The position numbers were made by a program, and so were the translations under genes. From Ensifer sp. LC11 (GTDB lineage Bacteria > Pseudomonadota > Alphaproteobacteria > Rhizobiales > Rhizobiaceae), in the NCBI RefSeq assembly GCF_001695835.1, contig NZ_MBSO01000005.1:62001-126000 (forward strand): DNA of 64,000 bases. The letters are read 5' to 3'. Shown here piece after piece: positions 21,722-32,655 of this stretch. The notes beneath the pieces are model-generated. The model saw only the letters and a list, made by a program, of their open reading frames with translations, did no database searches and had not been told where the DNA came from. How positions within the stretch are numbered: the first letter of the stretch is position 1; each line of letters begins with the position of its first letter.

Positions 21722-21750
21722 TTGCGAGTCCAAACATCCTATGCTAGACG
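21722..21750 (+). promoter_or_regulatory. Possible promoter of the atpHAGDC operon
   Basis: TTGCGA (21722-21727) and TAGACG (21745-21750) are 17 bases apart in the 279-base gap before atpH. The gap also holds a small hairpin (about 21679-21694). The match to the alphaproteobacterial consensus is moderate in the -35 and weak in the -10. Confidence 0.3.
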
Positions 21751-21876
21751 AACCGCGAATTGCGGGGGAAGTGGGTCGCCAGGCCTCGATATCCTGCAAA
21801 TTATTGCAGCAAATTCAAGAATTTAAGTTGACGGCTCACCGCCAGCACTGTTCTTGGATGAAATTGAGAGAAGCTT

Positions 21877-22443
21877 GTGCCCGTGGCAGACACATCCCAG
21901 CTTATTTCCGGTGTTGCAGAAAGATATGCGTCCTCGCTTTTTGAACTCGCGCTGAGCGCCGGTTCGGTCGAGGCAGTCGGTGCGGATCTTAACCGCGTCC
22001 AGGCCCTGATCGACGGCAGCGACGACCTGAAGCGGCTGATCGCAAGCCCGGTCTTTTCTGCAGACGACCAGTTCAAGGCCATTTCGGCGGTTTCCGAAAA
22101 GGCTGGCATCTCCGGGCTCGTCGGCAACTTCCTCAAGGTCGTTGCGCGCAATCGTCGCCTCTTCGCGCTGCCGGGCATGATCAAGGCGTTCCGCCTGATC
22201 GCCGCGCGCCACCGTGGTGAAATCTCCGCCGACGTCACGTCGGCCCATGCGCTCTCCGCAGCGCAGCAAAACGAATTGAAGGCGACGCTGAAAGGCGTCA
22301 CCGGCAAAGACGTGGCGGTCAACGTCACCGTCGACCCGTCTATTCTTGGTGGCCTGATCGTCAAGGTCGGCTCCCGCCAGATTGACACTTCCCTTCGCAC
22401 CAAACTCTCTACCCTTAAGCTTGCACTGAAAGAGGTCGGCTGA
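21877..22443 (+). CDS. atpH: ATP synthase F1 subunit delta
   Basis: Delta subunit of F1, which attaches the F1 headpiece to the peripheral stalk. The 188-residue product has the helical N-terminal domain ([17 protein letters not shown]) and the C-terminal signature region ([25 protein letters not shown]). It starts with GTG (21877; a second GTG is at 21883). Its stop overlaps the atpA ATG (ATGG at 22443), implying translational coupling. As usual in alphaproteobacteria the F1 operon has no Fo genes. Confidence 0.95.
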   Translation: MPVADTSQLISGVAERYASSLFELALSAGSVEAVGADLNRVQALIDGSDDLKRLIASPVFSADDQFKAISAVSEKAGISGLVGNFLKVVARNRRLFALPGMIKAFRLIAARHRGEISADVTSAHALSAAQQNELKATLKGVTGKDVAVNVTVDPSILGGLIVKVGSRQIDTSLRTKLSTLKLALKEVG

Positions 22444-23972
22444 TGGATATCCGCGCCGCGGAAATTTCCGCAATTCTCAAAGATCAGATCAAAAATTTCG
22501 GCCAGGAAGCAGAAGTCTCCGAAGTCGGTCAGGTGCTTTCCGTCGGTGACGGTATTGCCCGCGTCTACGGCCTCGACAATGTCCAGGCAGGCGAAATGGT
22601 CGAATTCCCGGGTGGAATTCGCGGCATGGCGCTGAACCTCGAAGCCGACAACGTCGGTGTCGTTATTTTCGGTTCGGACCGTGACATCAAGGAAGGCGAC
22701 ACCGTCAAGCGGACTGGCGCCATCGTGGACGTTCCGGTTGGTCCGGAACTGCTCGGCCGCGTCGTCGACGCGCTCGGCAACCCGATCGACGGCAAGGGCC
22801 CGATCAACGCCAAGCAGCGCTCGCGCGTTGACGTCAAGGCTCCGGGCATCATTCCGCGCAAGTCGGTGCATGAGCCGATGTCGACCGGCCTCAAGGCCAT
22901 CGACGCCCTCATCCCGGTCGGCCGCGGCCAGCGCGAGCTCGTCATCGGCGACCGCCAGACCGGCAAGACCGCGATCATTCTCGACACGATCCTCAACCAG
23001 AAGGCCATTCACGACAATGGTCCGGAAGGCGACAAGCTGTATTGCGTCTACGTCGCAATCGGCCAGAAGCGTTCGACGGTTGCCCAGTTCGTGAAGGTTC
23101 TCGAAGAGCGTGGCGCTCTTCAGTACTCGATCATCGTTGCTGCGACCGCTTCCGACCCGGCTCCGATGCAGTACCTCGCACCGTTCGCCGGTTGCGCGAT
23201 GGGCGAATACTTCCGTGACAACGGCAAGCATGCCCTGATCGGTTACGACGACCTTTCCAAGCAGGCCGTTTCCTACCGTCAGATGTCGCTGCTGCTGCGC
23301 CGCCCGCCGGGCCGCGAAGCTTACCCGGGCGACGTCTTCTATCTGCACTCCCGCCTGCTCGAGCGTGCTGCAAAGCTCTCGGACGACAACGGCGCCGGTT
23401 CGCTGACGGCTCTGCCGGTCATCGAAACGCAGGGCAACGACGTTTCCGCGTTCATTCCGACCAACGTGATCTCGATCACCGACGGCCAGATCTTCCTTGA
23501 AACCGACCTGTTCTACCAGGGCATCCGTCCGGCCGTTAACGTCGGTCTGTCGGTTTCGCGCGTCGGTTCCGCCGCGCAGATCAAGGCGATGAAGCAGGTT
23601 GCCGGCTCGATCAAGGGCGAGCTCGCCCAGTATCGCGAAATGGCCGCCTTCGCGCAGTTCGGCTCGGACCTCGATGCCGCTACCCAGCGCCTCTTGAACC
23701 GCGGTGCCCGTCTGACCGAACTCCTGAAGCAGCCGCAGTTCTCGCCGCTGAAGACGGAAGAGCAGGTCGCAGTCATCTTCGCAGGCGTCAACGGTTACCT
23801 CGACAAGCTGCCGGTCAACCAGGTTGGCAAGTTCGAGCAGGGCCTGCTTTCGTACATGCGTTCGGAAGGCAAGGACATCCTGGAAACCATCCGCAAGGAC
23901 AAGGCGATCTCCGACGACGTCAAGGGCAAGCTGAAGGCTGCAATCGACAGCTTCGCCAAGTCTTTCGCCTGA
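22443..23972 (+). CDS. atpA: ATP synthase F1 subunit alpha
   Basis: Alpha subunit of F1, one of three non-catalytic nucleotide-binding subunits in the hexamer. The 509-residue product shows the N-terminal helix that binds delta ([19 protein letters not shown]), the beta-barrel, the P-loop GDRQTGKT near residue 169, and the C-terminal [17 protein letters not shown] signature. It follows atpH with a one-base overlap and lies 27 bases before atpG. Confidence 0.98.
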   Translation: MDIRAAEISAILKDQIKNFGQEAEVSEVGQVLSVGDGIARVYGLDNVQAGEMVEFPGGIRGMALNLEADNVGVVIFGSDRDIKEGDTVKRTGAIVDVPVGPELLGRVVDALGNPIDGKGPINAKQRSRVDVKAPGIIPRKSVHEPMSTGLKAIDALIPVGRGQRELVIGDRQTGKTAIILDTILNQKAIHDNGPEGDKLYCVYVAIGQKRSTVAQFVKVLEERGALQYSIIVAATASDPAPMQYLAPFAGCAMGEYFRDNGKHALIGYDDLSKQAVSYRQMSLLLRRPPGREAYPGDVFYLHSRLLERAAKLSDDNGAGSLTALPVIETQGNDVSAFIPTNVISITDGQIFLETDLFYQGIRPAVNVGLSVSRVGSAAQIKAMKQVAGSIKGELAQYREMAAFAQFGSDLDAATQRLLNRGARLTELLKQPQFSPLKTEEQVAVIFAGVNGYLDKLPVNQVGKFEQGLLSYMRSEGKDILETIRKDKAISDDVKGKLKAAIDSFAKSFA

Positions 23973-23999
23973 GCGGATTTCATTTAGGACGGATAACGG

Positions 24000-24881
24000 A
24001 TGCCTTCACTTAAGGATCTGAAGAACCGGATCGCCTCCGTCAAGGCGACGCAGAAGATCACCAAGGCGATGAAAATGGTCGCCGCGGCGAAGCTTCGGCG
24101 TGCCCAGGAGGCGGCCGAGGCCGCCCGGCCTTACTCGCAGCGCATGGCTGCCGTTCTCGCCAACATCGCCCAGGCGGTTGGCGGGGATGACGGTGCGCCG
24201 CAGCTGATGACCGGTACCGGCAAGGACGACACGCATCTTCTGGTCGTCTGCACGGCCGAACGCGGTCTTTGCGGCGGCTTCAACTCGCAGATCGCACGCC
24301 ACGCTCGCGACCACGTTCGCAAGCTGCTTGCCGCCGGCAAGACCGTGAAGATCATCTGCGTCGGCAAGAAGGGCTTCGATATCCTGCGTCGCGAATTCGC
24401 GTCGCTGATTATCGATCGTGTCGACCTGCGTGAGGTCAAGAAGATCGGCTTCCAAAACGCCGACGATATTGGCCACAAAGTCATCGCGCTCTTTGAAAAG
24501 GGCGAGTTCGATGTCTGCACGTTGTTCTATTCTGAGTTCAAGTCCGTTATCGCCCAGATTCCGACGGCACAGCAGCTGATCCCCGCCTCGGCCGGCCCGG
24601 TCGCAGCGCAAGCATCTGATGCTTCGGCCGTCTACGAATATGAGCCGGACGCGGGCGCGATCCTGAGCGATCTCATTCCGCGCAACATTTCCGTGCAGAT
24701 CTTCCGAGCCCTGCTCGAGAACGTTGCGGGCGAAATGGGCGCCAAGATGAGCGCGATGGACAATGCGACGCGCAATGCTGGTGAGATGATCAACAAGCTG
24801 ACGCTGAACTACAACCGTCAGCGCCAGGCTCAGATCACCAAGGAACTCATTGAAATCATCTCGGGCGCGGAAGCGCTCTAA
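24000..24881 (+). CDS. atpG: ATP synthase F1 subunit gamma
   Basis: The central rotor shaft of F1. The 293-residue product has the two long terminal helices ([20 protein letters not shown] and the C-terminal [35 protein letters not shown]) and the central Rossmann-like domain beginning with [10 protein letters not shown]-like text ([10 protein letters not shown]). It sits between atpA and atpD in the standard order. Confidence 0.97.
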   Translation: MPSLKDLKNRIASVKATQKITKAMKMVAAAKLRRAQEAAEAARPYSQRMAAVLANIAQAVGGDDGAPQLMTGTGKDDTHLLVVCTAERGLCGGFNSQIARHARDHVRKLLAAGKTVKIICVGKKGFDILRREFASLIIDRVDLREVKKIGFQNADDIGHKVIALFEKGEFDVCTLFYSEFKSVIAQIPTAQQLIPASAGPVAAQASDASAVYEYEPDAGAILSDLIPRNISVQIFRALLENVAGEMGAKMSAMDNATRNAGEMINKLTLNYNRQRQAQITKELIEIISGAEAL

Positions 24882-26423
<1,542 letters not shown>

Positions 26424-26433
26424 TTGCACTGTT

Positions 26434-26489
26434 AAGCCTCGGCGCGACCCAAGCGCCGAGGCTTTCATCCTGCCTTCTCAGAAGGCAGG
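26434..26489 (+). terminator. Tandem hairpins between atpD and atpC
   Basis: The first hairpin has a perfect 12-bp stem (26434-26445 with 26453-26464) followed by TTT, a plausible partial intrinsic terminator. The second has a perfect 9-bp stem (26469-26477 with 26481-26489) with a 3-base loop. Both lie inside the operon, so they may reduce atpC transcription or mark an mRNA processing site. Confidence 0.6.
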
Positions 26490-26541
26490 GAAGACATGCA
26501 CAGCCGCCGTTAGGTGGCGCGCCCACGAAAAGTGAATGGTC

Positions 26542-26943
26542 ATGGCCGATTTCAACTTTGAGCTTGTTTCCCCCGAGCGCCTGCTCCTCTCCGAAAAAGT
26601 GACGGAAGTCGTCATTCCGGCGACCGAGGGCGAGATGACCGTGATGGCCAATCACGCGCCGACGATGACGACGGTCAAGCCCGGCGTGGTCACGGTGAAG
26701 ACGGCCGACGGCAAGACCGAGCGTTTCGCAGTGTTCGGCGGTTTCGCCGATATCCTGCCGACCGGTTGCACGCTGCTTGCCGAATCCGCTGTTCACGTCG
26801 ACGAACTCGACCGCACGGTGCTCGAAAACCGCATCGATGCGGTTCGCGCCGAGCTGGAAGGCGCCGGCGATGAGAAGAAGACTCGTCTCGAGCAGTTTGT
26901 TGCTGAACTGACGAAGCTCGGCGAGATCGTGATCCCGGCCTGA
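26542..26943 (+). CDS. atpC: ATP synthase F1 subunit epsilon
   Basis: Epsilon subunit, part of the rotor and an inhibitor of ATP hydrolysis. The 133-residue product has the N-terminal beta-sandwich (FNFELVSPERLLLSEKVTEVVIPATEGEMTVM, split over several strands) and the two-helix C-terminal region (ELDRTVLENRIDAVRAELEG). I take the ATG at 26542, which gives the usual MADFNFEL start; the ATG at 26536 would add two residues. It is separated from atpD by 118 bases with two hairpins. Confidence 0.94.
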   Translation: MADFNFELVSPERLLLSEKVTEVVIPATEGEMTVMANHAPTMTTVKPGVVTVKTADGKTERFAVFGGFADILPTGCTLLAESAVHVDELDRTVLENRIDAVRAELEGAGDEKKTRLEQFVAELTKLGEIVIPA

Positions 26944-26974
26944 AAGGGACACCCGCAAGGGTAAGTGATTTGAG

Positions 26975-27005
26975 AAAACCCCGCCTTCGAGCGGGGTTTT
27001 TTATT
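26975..27005 (+). terminator. Intrinsic terminator of the atp operon
   Basis: A 10-bp stem (26975-26984 with 26991-27000), loop CTTCGA, followed by a T-rich tail continuing to 27005. This is the best intrinsic terminator in the window. The rest of the gap to 27133 should hold the manC promoter, which I cannot pinpoint. Confidence 0.9.
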
Positions 27006-27133
27006 GACCGCCAGGCGGCTTTGGGCGTCGTCTGGTGGTTGGCAGATGGCTCCGATCGACGGCTTTAGCTATTGTTCATCACACATCCTGTATTGAACGC
27101 TGATCGCTCAGCCTAGGAAGAGAGACCGCTGGC

Positions 27134-28561
27134 ATGACGTCGAAGATTGTTCCTGTCATCATGGCCGGCGGAAAAGGTACCCGCCTGTGGCCGCTCTCGC
27201 GTTCCGCGGCGCCGAAGCAGTTTTTGCAGATCCTCTCCGACCGGTCGCTGTTTCAGCAGACGCTTGAACGGGTGTCGGATCCGGCGCGATACGAGCCGGC
27301 GATCGTGGTCACGAACAGCGATTTTCGCTTCATCGTTGCCGAGCAGGCGCGCGCGATCGACGTTGATCTGGGCGACATCCTGCTGGAGCCGGTGGCGCGC
27401 AACACCGCACCGGCCCTTGCCGCGGCCGCCTTCTCGGTTCTCGGCCGCTTCGGGCAGGACGCGATCATGCAGGTGCTTGCGTCCGATCATGAGATCGATG
27501 CCGGCGCTGTCTATATGGATTGCATCAGGCGGGCGCAGAAGGCCGCACTGAATGGAGAGCTGGTGACGTTCGGCATCACGCCGACGGAACCGGCAACCGG
27601 CTACGGCTATATCGAGGCCGGAGACGAACTGACCGAAGGCACAAACCGGGTGGCGCGCTTCGTGGAGAAGCCCGATCGAGCCAAAGCCGAGGCGATGCTT
27701 GCAACCGGGCGCTATCTCTGGAACTCCGGCATGTTCATGCTGCCGGTAAAGCTCTTTCTTGACGAGGTTCGCCGCTTTGCGCCGAAGGTGGAGGAAGCGG
27801 CAAGGGGGGCCGTCGAAGGCGCCCACAAGGATCTCGATTTTACCAGGCTGCACGCCGAGAGCTTTGCCGCCGCGCCGGATATCTCGATCGACTATGCGGT
27901 GTTTGAGAAAACCGAACATGCCGCGGTGGTGCCGTCCGCCTTTCCCTGGTCCGATCTCGGCAGCTGGGATGCGGTGTGGAAGACCGGACGAAAAGACGGG
28001 GACGGCAATGTCGTGACTGAACGGGCGACGGTGTCGAACACGCGCAATTCGCTGGTTCTATCGCGCGATATTCATCTGGCGGTTCAAGGGCTCGAGGATG
28101 TGGCCGTCATCGCCGGCGAGGACGCTGTCTATGTCGGCCGATTGGACGACAGCCAGAGCGTGGGCAACATCGTCAAGGCGCTGGCGCGCTCTCCGCGGAC
28201 GGCGGCGCTGACGGAAGTGCACCCGACCTCCTACCGCCCTTGGGGTGCGGTGGCCGCCCTTTCAGAGGGTGAACGTTTCGCCGTCAAACGCCTGCATGTG
28301 ACGCCCGGGCGGAAGATCTCGCTGCAGAAGCACCATCACCGCGCCGAACACTGGATCGTTGTGCGCGGCACGGCCGAGATCACGATGGCGGGGGAGACAC
28401 GTCTGCTGCACGAAAACGAGTCGATCTATATTCCGCCGGGAACGGTGCATCGGCTGTACAATCCGGGCAAGATCCCGCTGGAGCTGATCGAGGTGCAGAC
28501 GGGCTCCTATCTCGGAGAGGACGATATCATCCGCATCGAGGACGAGTTCGGGCGGCATTGA
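27134..28561 (+). CDS. manC: Mannose-1-phosphate guanylyltransferase / mannose-6-phosphate isomerase
   Basis: A 475-residue bifunctional enzyme that makes GDP-mannose for polysaccharides. The N-terminal nucleotidyltransferase domain has GGKGTRLWPLSR at about residues 12-23 and the FVEKPDR motif near residue 177. The C-terminal type II phosphomannose isomerase cupin has the PWG motif, KRLHVTPGRKISLQKHHHRA and IYIPPGTVHR. It stands alone with terminators on both sides, so it is probably monocistronic. No other polysaccharide genes are next to it. Confidence 0.92.
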   Translation: MTSKIVPVIMAGGKGTRLWPLSRSAAPKQFLQILSDRSLFQQTLERVSDPARYEPAIVVTNSDFRFIVAEQARAIDVDLGDILLEPVARNTAPALAAAAFSVLGRFGQDAIMQVLASDHEIDAGAVYMDCIRRAQKAALNGELVTFGITPTEPATGYGYIEAGDELTEGTNRVARFVEKPDRAKAEAMLATGRYLWNSGMFMLPVKLFLDEVRRFAPKVEEAARGAVEGAHKDLDFTRLHAESFAAAPDISIDYAVFEKTEHAAVVPSAFPWSDLGSWDAVWKTGRKDGDGNVVTERATVSNTRNSLVLSRDIHLAVQGLEDVAVIAGEDAVYVGRLDDSQSVGNIVKALARSPRTAALTEVHPTSYRPWGAVAALSEGERFAVKRLHVTPGRKISLQKHHHRAEHWIVVRGTAEITMAGETRLLHENESIYIPPGTVHRLYNPGKIPLELIEVQTGSYLGEDDIIRIEDEFGRH

Positions 28562-28676
28562 AGCCTGCCGTCCGGCATCGAGCTACCACCTCGGATGGAA
28601 GGCCAAATTCGATCGACCGTAGTTGCGGACAGATGCCGCTTCATTGTCGTCGACATGCCGATCAGCTGAAACGAAA

Positions 28677-28702
28677 AATGCCCGGGCCGAGACCCGGGCA
28701 TT
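28677..28702 (-). terminator. Intrinsic terminator after the saccharopine-dehydrogenase-like gene
   Basis: A perfect 10-bp stem (28677-28686 with 28693-28702). Read on the minus strand it is followed by five T residues, so it terminates the minus-strand gene at 28731-29834. Confidence 0.8.
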
Positions 28703-28730
28703 GAAGTCGGCGCATGCGGACTGAGTTGGC

Positions 28731-29834
28731 TCAGCCGGCAACGCGCTCGGTCTCGCCCTTCTGGGCGTAGTAGTGGCCGAAGCGGTTTGCGAGGAACGTG
28801 TCGAGCGCGATGTCTTCCTGGCGGACGAAGCCCTTCGAGGCGATCTTGCCTTCGGCGAGCAGGTCGAGCACGGCGCAGATGCTGCCTGCGGTCGTGATCT
28901 GAATGCCGCTCTGCATGCGACCGGCAACGACGCCGCTATAGACCTTGTTGGCGTAGGTTTCCTGGATCAGGCGGCCGTCACGGAAGCCCGAAACGGTGAC
29001 GAAGATCACGACGACGTCCTGGGTCGTGGTCGGCAGCGAATTTTCGAAGATGTCCTTCAGGACTTCGCGGCGGTGACGCAGGCCGAGGTCGTTCAAGAGC
29101 GCCTTCATGATCGCGGCATGGCCGGGATAACGGATCGTCTTGTAGTTCAGGGTGCGGACCTTGCCCTTCAGCGTCTCGCAGAGTGTGCCGAGGCCGCCAG
29201 AGGTGTTGAAGGCTTCGTAGGTGACGCCGTCGAGCGAGAATTCTTCGCGCTCTTCCATGGCCGGAACTTCGATCAGGTTGCTCTCAACGATCGCCTCGCA
29301 GGGCTCGATGTATTCGTTGATAACGCCGTCGGTGCTCCAGGTGAGATTGTAGTTGAGCGCGTTCGACGGGTACTGCGGCAGGGCGCCAACGCGCATGCGC
29401 ACGCTCTCGAGCGTCTGGAAGCGGCTGGCGAGATCGTTGGCGACGATCGAGATGAAGCCCGGCGCGAGGCCGCACTGCGGAATGAAGGCAGTGTTCGCCT
29501 TGGCGGCGATCGCCTTGACCTGGCGGGTGGATTCGACGTCTTCGGTGAGATCCAGGTAGTGGATGCCGGCTTCGGCGGCAGCTTCAGCGATTGCGACGGT
29601 TAGGTGGAACGGGGCGGCGCTGAGAACCGCGAACTTGCCGGAGAGAAGTGCGACGAGCGCCTTCTTGTCGCCGATGTCGACGGTCGCCGTCGTGATCGCT
29701 GCATGCTTTTCCACCTGCTCCAGCTGCTCGGCGGCGCGGTCGGCGACGCAGACGCTGTAGTCGCCGGTGTGGGCAAGCATACGGGCAATGGTGGAGCCGA
29801 TCTTGCCTGCTCCGATGACGACGATATTCTTCAT
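28731..29834 (-). CDS. Saccharopine dehydrogenase family protein
   Basis: A 367-residue NAD(P)-dependent enzyme with the N-terminal Rossmann motif MKNIVVIGAGKIGSTIARML and the central catalytic domain typical of the saccharopine dehydrogenase family (CGLAPGFISIVANDL, TSGGLGTLCETLKGKVRTLNYKTIRYPGH). It could be the lysine-forming or glutamate-forming saccharopine dehydrogenase or a related carboxy-polyamine enzyme. The divergent Lrp-type regulator 125 bases away suggests control by an amino acid, possibly lysine; this is inference. Confidence 0.8.
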   Translation of the reverse strand: MKNIVVIGAGKIGSTIARMLAHTGDYSVCVADRAAEQLEQVEKHAAITTATVDIGDKKALVALLSGKFAVLSAAPFHLTVAIAEAAAEAGIHYLDLTEDVESTRQVKAIAAKANTAFIPQCGLAPGFISIVANDLASRFQTLESVRMRVGALPQYPSNALNYNLTWSTDGVINEYIEPCEAIVESNLIEVPAMEEREEFSLDGVTYEAFNTSGGLGTLCETLKGKVRTLNYKTIRYPGHAAIMKALLNDLGLRHRREVLKDIFENSLPTTTQDVVVIFVTVSGFRDGRLIQETYANKVYSGVVAGRMQSGIQITTAGSICAVLDLLAEGKIASKGFVRQEDIALDTFLANRFGHYYAQKGETERVAG

Positions 29835-29959
29835 TCTTTCCCCCGGGGTATGAGAACTGTTTCTGTCTCTATTGTCGGGGGAGGGGTTGTTGATTTGAAG
29901 CGCCGATATGACTAAATCGCCTATCTAAATTCGGCAGATTGCCCAACTGGACCGACGAA

Positions 29960-30391
29960 ATGCAGATCACGGACAAGGATCGAGAGCTTCTCGCCATCCT
30001 CAGCGAAAACGCCCGCATGCCGACGGCGACGATCGCCCGGAGGCTCGGGCTTTCGCGCACGACGGTGCAGGCGCGGATCGAGCGGCTCGAACGCGAGGGC
30101 ATCATTGCCGGCTACGGCGTGCGCTTGTCGGAAAGCTATGAGAAGGGATTGGTGAAGGCCCATGTGCTGATCACCATCGCGCCGAGGGCGCTCCCCCGCG
30201 TGACGCCGGAACTCAGTGCGATCAGGGAGATCCAGACGCTGCATTCGGTCAGCGGCAGCTTCGACCTCATCGCCGTCGTGGCGGCGACGTCGATCAGTGA
30301 GCTCGATCTCTTGATCGATCGCATCGGCGAAATCGATGGCGTCGACCGCACGCTGTCTTCAATCATCCTCTCGACGCGGATCGACCGATAG
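29960..30391 (+). CDS. Lrp/AsnC family transcriptional regulator
   Basis: A 143-residue regulator with an N-terminal helix-turn-helix (KDRELLAILSENARMPTATIARRLGLSRTTVQARIERLE) and a C-terminal RAM effector domain (VKAHVLITIAP, SVSGSFDLIAVVAATSISELDLLIDRIGEI). It is divergent from the saccharopine-dehydrogenase-like gene and probably regulates it. The ATG at 29960 gives the usual start; an upstream TTG at 29939 would add seven residues. The effector is probably an amino acid. Confidence 0.9.
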   Translation: MQITDKDRELLAILSENARMPTATIARRLGLSRTTVQARIERLEREGIIAGYGVRLSESYEKGLVKAHVLITIAPRALPRVTPELSAIREIQTLHSVSGSFDLIAVVAATSISELDLLIDRIGEIDGVDRTLSSIILSTRIDR

Positions 30392-30427
30392 GCCGTTGCT
30401 TCCGGTCCTTATGCCGGGCGGTCGGGG

Positions 30428-31360
30428 CTATGGCGTTGCGCCTGAAGGCGAGGGGGCTTCGCTCTCGTTGCTGCCAGAGGCGCCGGCACCTGCGCTGTCG
30501 GGCACCTTTGCCGGCGCGTTCCAGGCGGTTGGTCCTCGAACGAAGGTGCGAACGCTGCCGTCGCCAGAGGCGAGCCACTTGCTCCGGTCGAAGTAAAGCT
30601 CGGCAATGCTCTTCGGCCGCGCCCGTGGCGGCTGGTTGGCGAGGAAATTGTAACGCGGCGTCATTTCGTCGGACTCGCGCTTGAACTGGATGCGGCTGCC
30701 GAAGTGCTTGAGGTCGAATTCCTTCAGCGCCTGGATCCGCAGGGTGACGCTGGCGGCATCAGCCCAGCGTACATGGTCGAGAAAGACGGCGGCGGCGCGG
30801 GCGGCGGCCGTTGTCACTGCCTGGCTGTCGTCCTGGCGTTCGATGTTGAGCTTGACGCGGAAGGACGTGATCTCCTCCTCGCCGCTGCCCTTGACGAAGA
30901 TAAAGATCGACGAGGGTCTGTCCTCGCCCGGCCGCGGGAAGGAAATGAGCGAGGAGCATTCCCATTGCCCGCGTTCGCCGGCGCTTGATTTCCATTCGAG
31001 TTCGCGAAAGCCGGCTTCGCGCAGTTCGTCACAGAGCGCCTTGGGATCGCTGCGGATGGCGCGGAGAAACTGCTGCTCTGGTGTGTGCAGATCCTGGAAG
31101 GTCCAGGCGGGCAGGGCGATCAGCGGCGGTCCGCGCTTCGTCGGCCTGGCGGTCTTCTGTTCGGCCGGTTTCTCGCCTTCGAGAAGGGTTGTCGGAAGAC
31201 CGAGCGCAAGCAGGACTTTCTTGAGGTTGCGTTGCCCGTTGGCGAGCAAGGCTGTTGCGAGGATGGCCGTGACAATCAGCAGGAGCACGATCAGGAAAAA
31301 GCGCAGCCCCGTCCGGCGGGCGGGCTTCCCGGCAGGTGTCTTGCCACGGGCCGTGCTCAT
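30428..31360 (-). CDS. Membrane-anchored protein of unknown function (possibly DUF6030)
   Basis: A 310-residue protein with a basic N-terminus (about 18 residues), one membrane helix (FFLIVLLLIVTAILATALLA), then a domain with a conserved-looking core (TPEQQFLRAIRSDPKALCDELREAG, WECSSLISFP, SSIFIFVKGSGEEEITSFRVKLN). The C-terminus is Pro/Ser/Ala-rich and probably disordered. I believe this corresponds to a rhizobial domain of unknown function, DUF6030, but this is from memory of the family style. It ends 36 bases after the convergent Lrp gene. Confidence 0.65.
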   Translation of the reverse strand: MSTARGKTPAGKPARRTGLRFFLIVLLLIVTAILATALLANGQRNLKKVLLALGLPTTLLEGEKPAEQKTARPTKRGPPLIALPAWTFQDLHTPEQQFLRAIRSDPKALCDELREAGFRELEWKSSAGERGQWECSSLISFPRPGEDRPSSIFIFVKGSGEEEITSFRVKLNIERQDDSQAVTTAAARAAAVFLDHVRWADAASVTLRIQALKEFDLKHFGSRIQFKRESDEMTPRYNFLANQPPRARPKSIAELYFDRSKWLASGDGSVRTFVRGPTAWNAPAKVPDSAGAGASGSNESEAPSPSGATP

Positions 31361-31512
31361 GCCACCCCGCTCGCCGGATGGCGGGCGACGGGACGCGGGG
31401 CCTCCAGCAAAAGGCGGTCGGTCGGCCGGGTTTCCATGATCTCAGGTTGTCACCATATCCAAGCCTTCTTCATCCCCGAAATCCGCTGCGGCGGCAATAT
31501 GCAACCGCCGAT

Positions 31513-31622
31513 CTAGAGCGTCCATTGTACGTTCATATGAGCGCACAAAGGACGCTTTAGCACTTTGATCCTGGAGCATCTTTCTGCCTCAAGTGATTCC
31601 GCTCGAGGCAGAATGCTCCAGG
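31513..31622. repeat. Rhizobial intergenic palindromic element (RIME-like)
   Basis: Two imperfect hairpins side by side: AGCGTCC (from 31517) pairs with GGACGCT, and an outer CCTGGAGCAT pairs with ATGCTCCAGG (31571-31622) around an inner CTGCCTC/GAGGCAG. The same modules recur at 58732-58835, including the AAGGACGCT and TTTGAT...GAGCATCTTTC segments. The element lies in the 389-base gap between the membrane-anchored protein and the APH kinase; the rest of the gap holds no gene I can support. Confidence 0.75.
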
Positions 31623-31749
31623 CCGGCGGACTGTGACATTTCCGTACAACGCGTCGCTGAGCGCTGAGCGCGGCGAACGAAAAAGTTGAAATCCGGAGAT
31701 GATTGCATAGTTTTGAGCGGCAGACTGTGAAAGGGACGCGACGTTCGTC

Positions 31750-32655
31750 ATGACAGCCCCAACATTTGCCGCCTCCTCGATCGACGTGCCGCTCGTCCGG
31801 CGGCTGATCGCAGCGCAATTTCCCGACTGGTCGGACCTCGAGGTGCGGCCGATCGAGCCCGGTGGTTGGGACAACAGGACGTTTCGCCTGGGCGACACGA
31901 TGAGCGTCCGTCTGCCGAGCGCCGAGCACTACGTAGGGCAGGTGGAGAAAGAGCAGCACTGGTTGCCGCGGCTGGCGCCGCATCTGCCGCTACCCATACC
32001 TGCGCCTTTGGCCAAGGGAGCGCCGGCGGAGGGCTTCCCCTGGCCCTGGTCGGTCTATCGCTGGCAGCCGGGCGAAACGCTGGCGGCCGAAAGGGTTGAC
32101 GATCTCCGGCAAGTGGCACGCGACCTCACGCGTTTTCTCCACGCCCTGATGCGGGCGGATGCGACCGGCGGGCCATTGCCCGGCGCGCATAATTTTCACC
32201 GCGGCGGCCCGCCGGCCTTCTACGACGAGGAGACGCGCCAAGCGATCGCGCTGCTCGATGGGCAGATCGATACCAAGGCGGCGCACGAGGTCTGGGAGGC
32301 GGCACTTGCCGCCCCATTCGAGGGCAACCCAGTCTGGTTTCATGGAGACATCGCCTGGGGCAACCTGCTCGTCGAGAACGGTCGCTTAAGCGCCGTCATC
32401 GATTTTGGCACCTCGGGTGTCGGCGATCCGGCCTGCGATCTCGCCATAGCCTGGACGTTTTTTCACGGCGAAAGCCGGGACGTATTTCGTGACGGCATGG
32501 CACTCGATCGCGGCGCCTGGGCCCGCGGTCGTGGCTGGACGTTGTGGAAGGCGCTGATCGTCCTTGCCGGAATGACCGGGGCGCCGGCGAGCGAAATGGC
32601 GAAGCAACGCTCCGTTATCGACGAGGTGCTCGAGGACCATCGCTGCTTGGGCTAG
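31750..32655 (+). CDS. Aminoglycoside phosphotransferase (APH) family kinase
   Basis: A 301-residue small-molecule kinase of the APH/choline-kinase fold. The nucleotide-binding N-lobe is followed by the catalytic loop WFHGDIAWGNLLVENGRL (Asp of His-Gly-Asp, with Asn at +5) and the metal-binding Asp in VIDFGTSGVGDPACDLAIAW. Family members phosphorylate antibiotics, thioribose, choline, homoserine and other small molecules; nothing here identifies the substrate, and drug resistance should not be assumed. Confidence 0.85.
   Translation: MTAPTFAASSIDVPLVRRLIAAQFPDWSDLEVRPIEPGGWDNRTFRLGDTMSVRLPSAEHYVGQVEKEQHWLPRLAPHLPLPIPAPLAKGAPAEGFPWPWSVYRWQPGETLAAERVDDLRQVARDLTRFLHALMRADATGGPLPGAHNFHRGGPPAFYDEETRQAIALLDGQIDTKAAHEVWEAALAAPFEGNPVWFHGDIAWGNLLVENGRLSAVIDFGTSGVGDPACDLAIAWTFFHGESRDVFRDGMALDRGAWARGRGWTLWKALIVLAGMTGAPASEMAKQRSVIDEVLEDHRCLG

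Noticed and set aside
31750-32655. Aminoglycoside resistance gene
   Set aside because: Only the APH fold is evident; chromosomal APH-fold kinases usually act on metabolites, and there is no mobile context.
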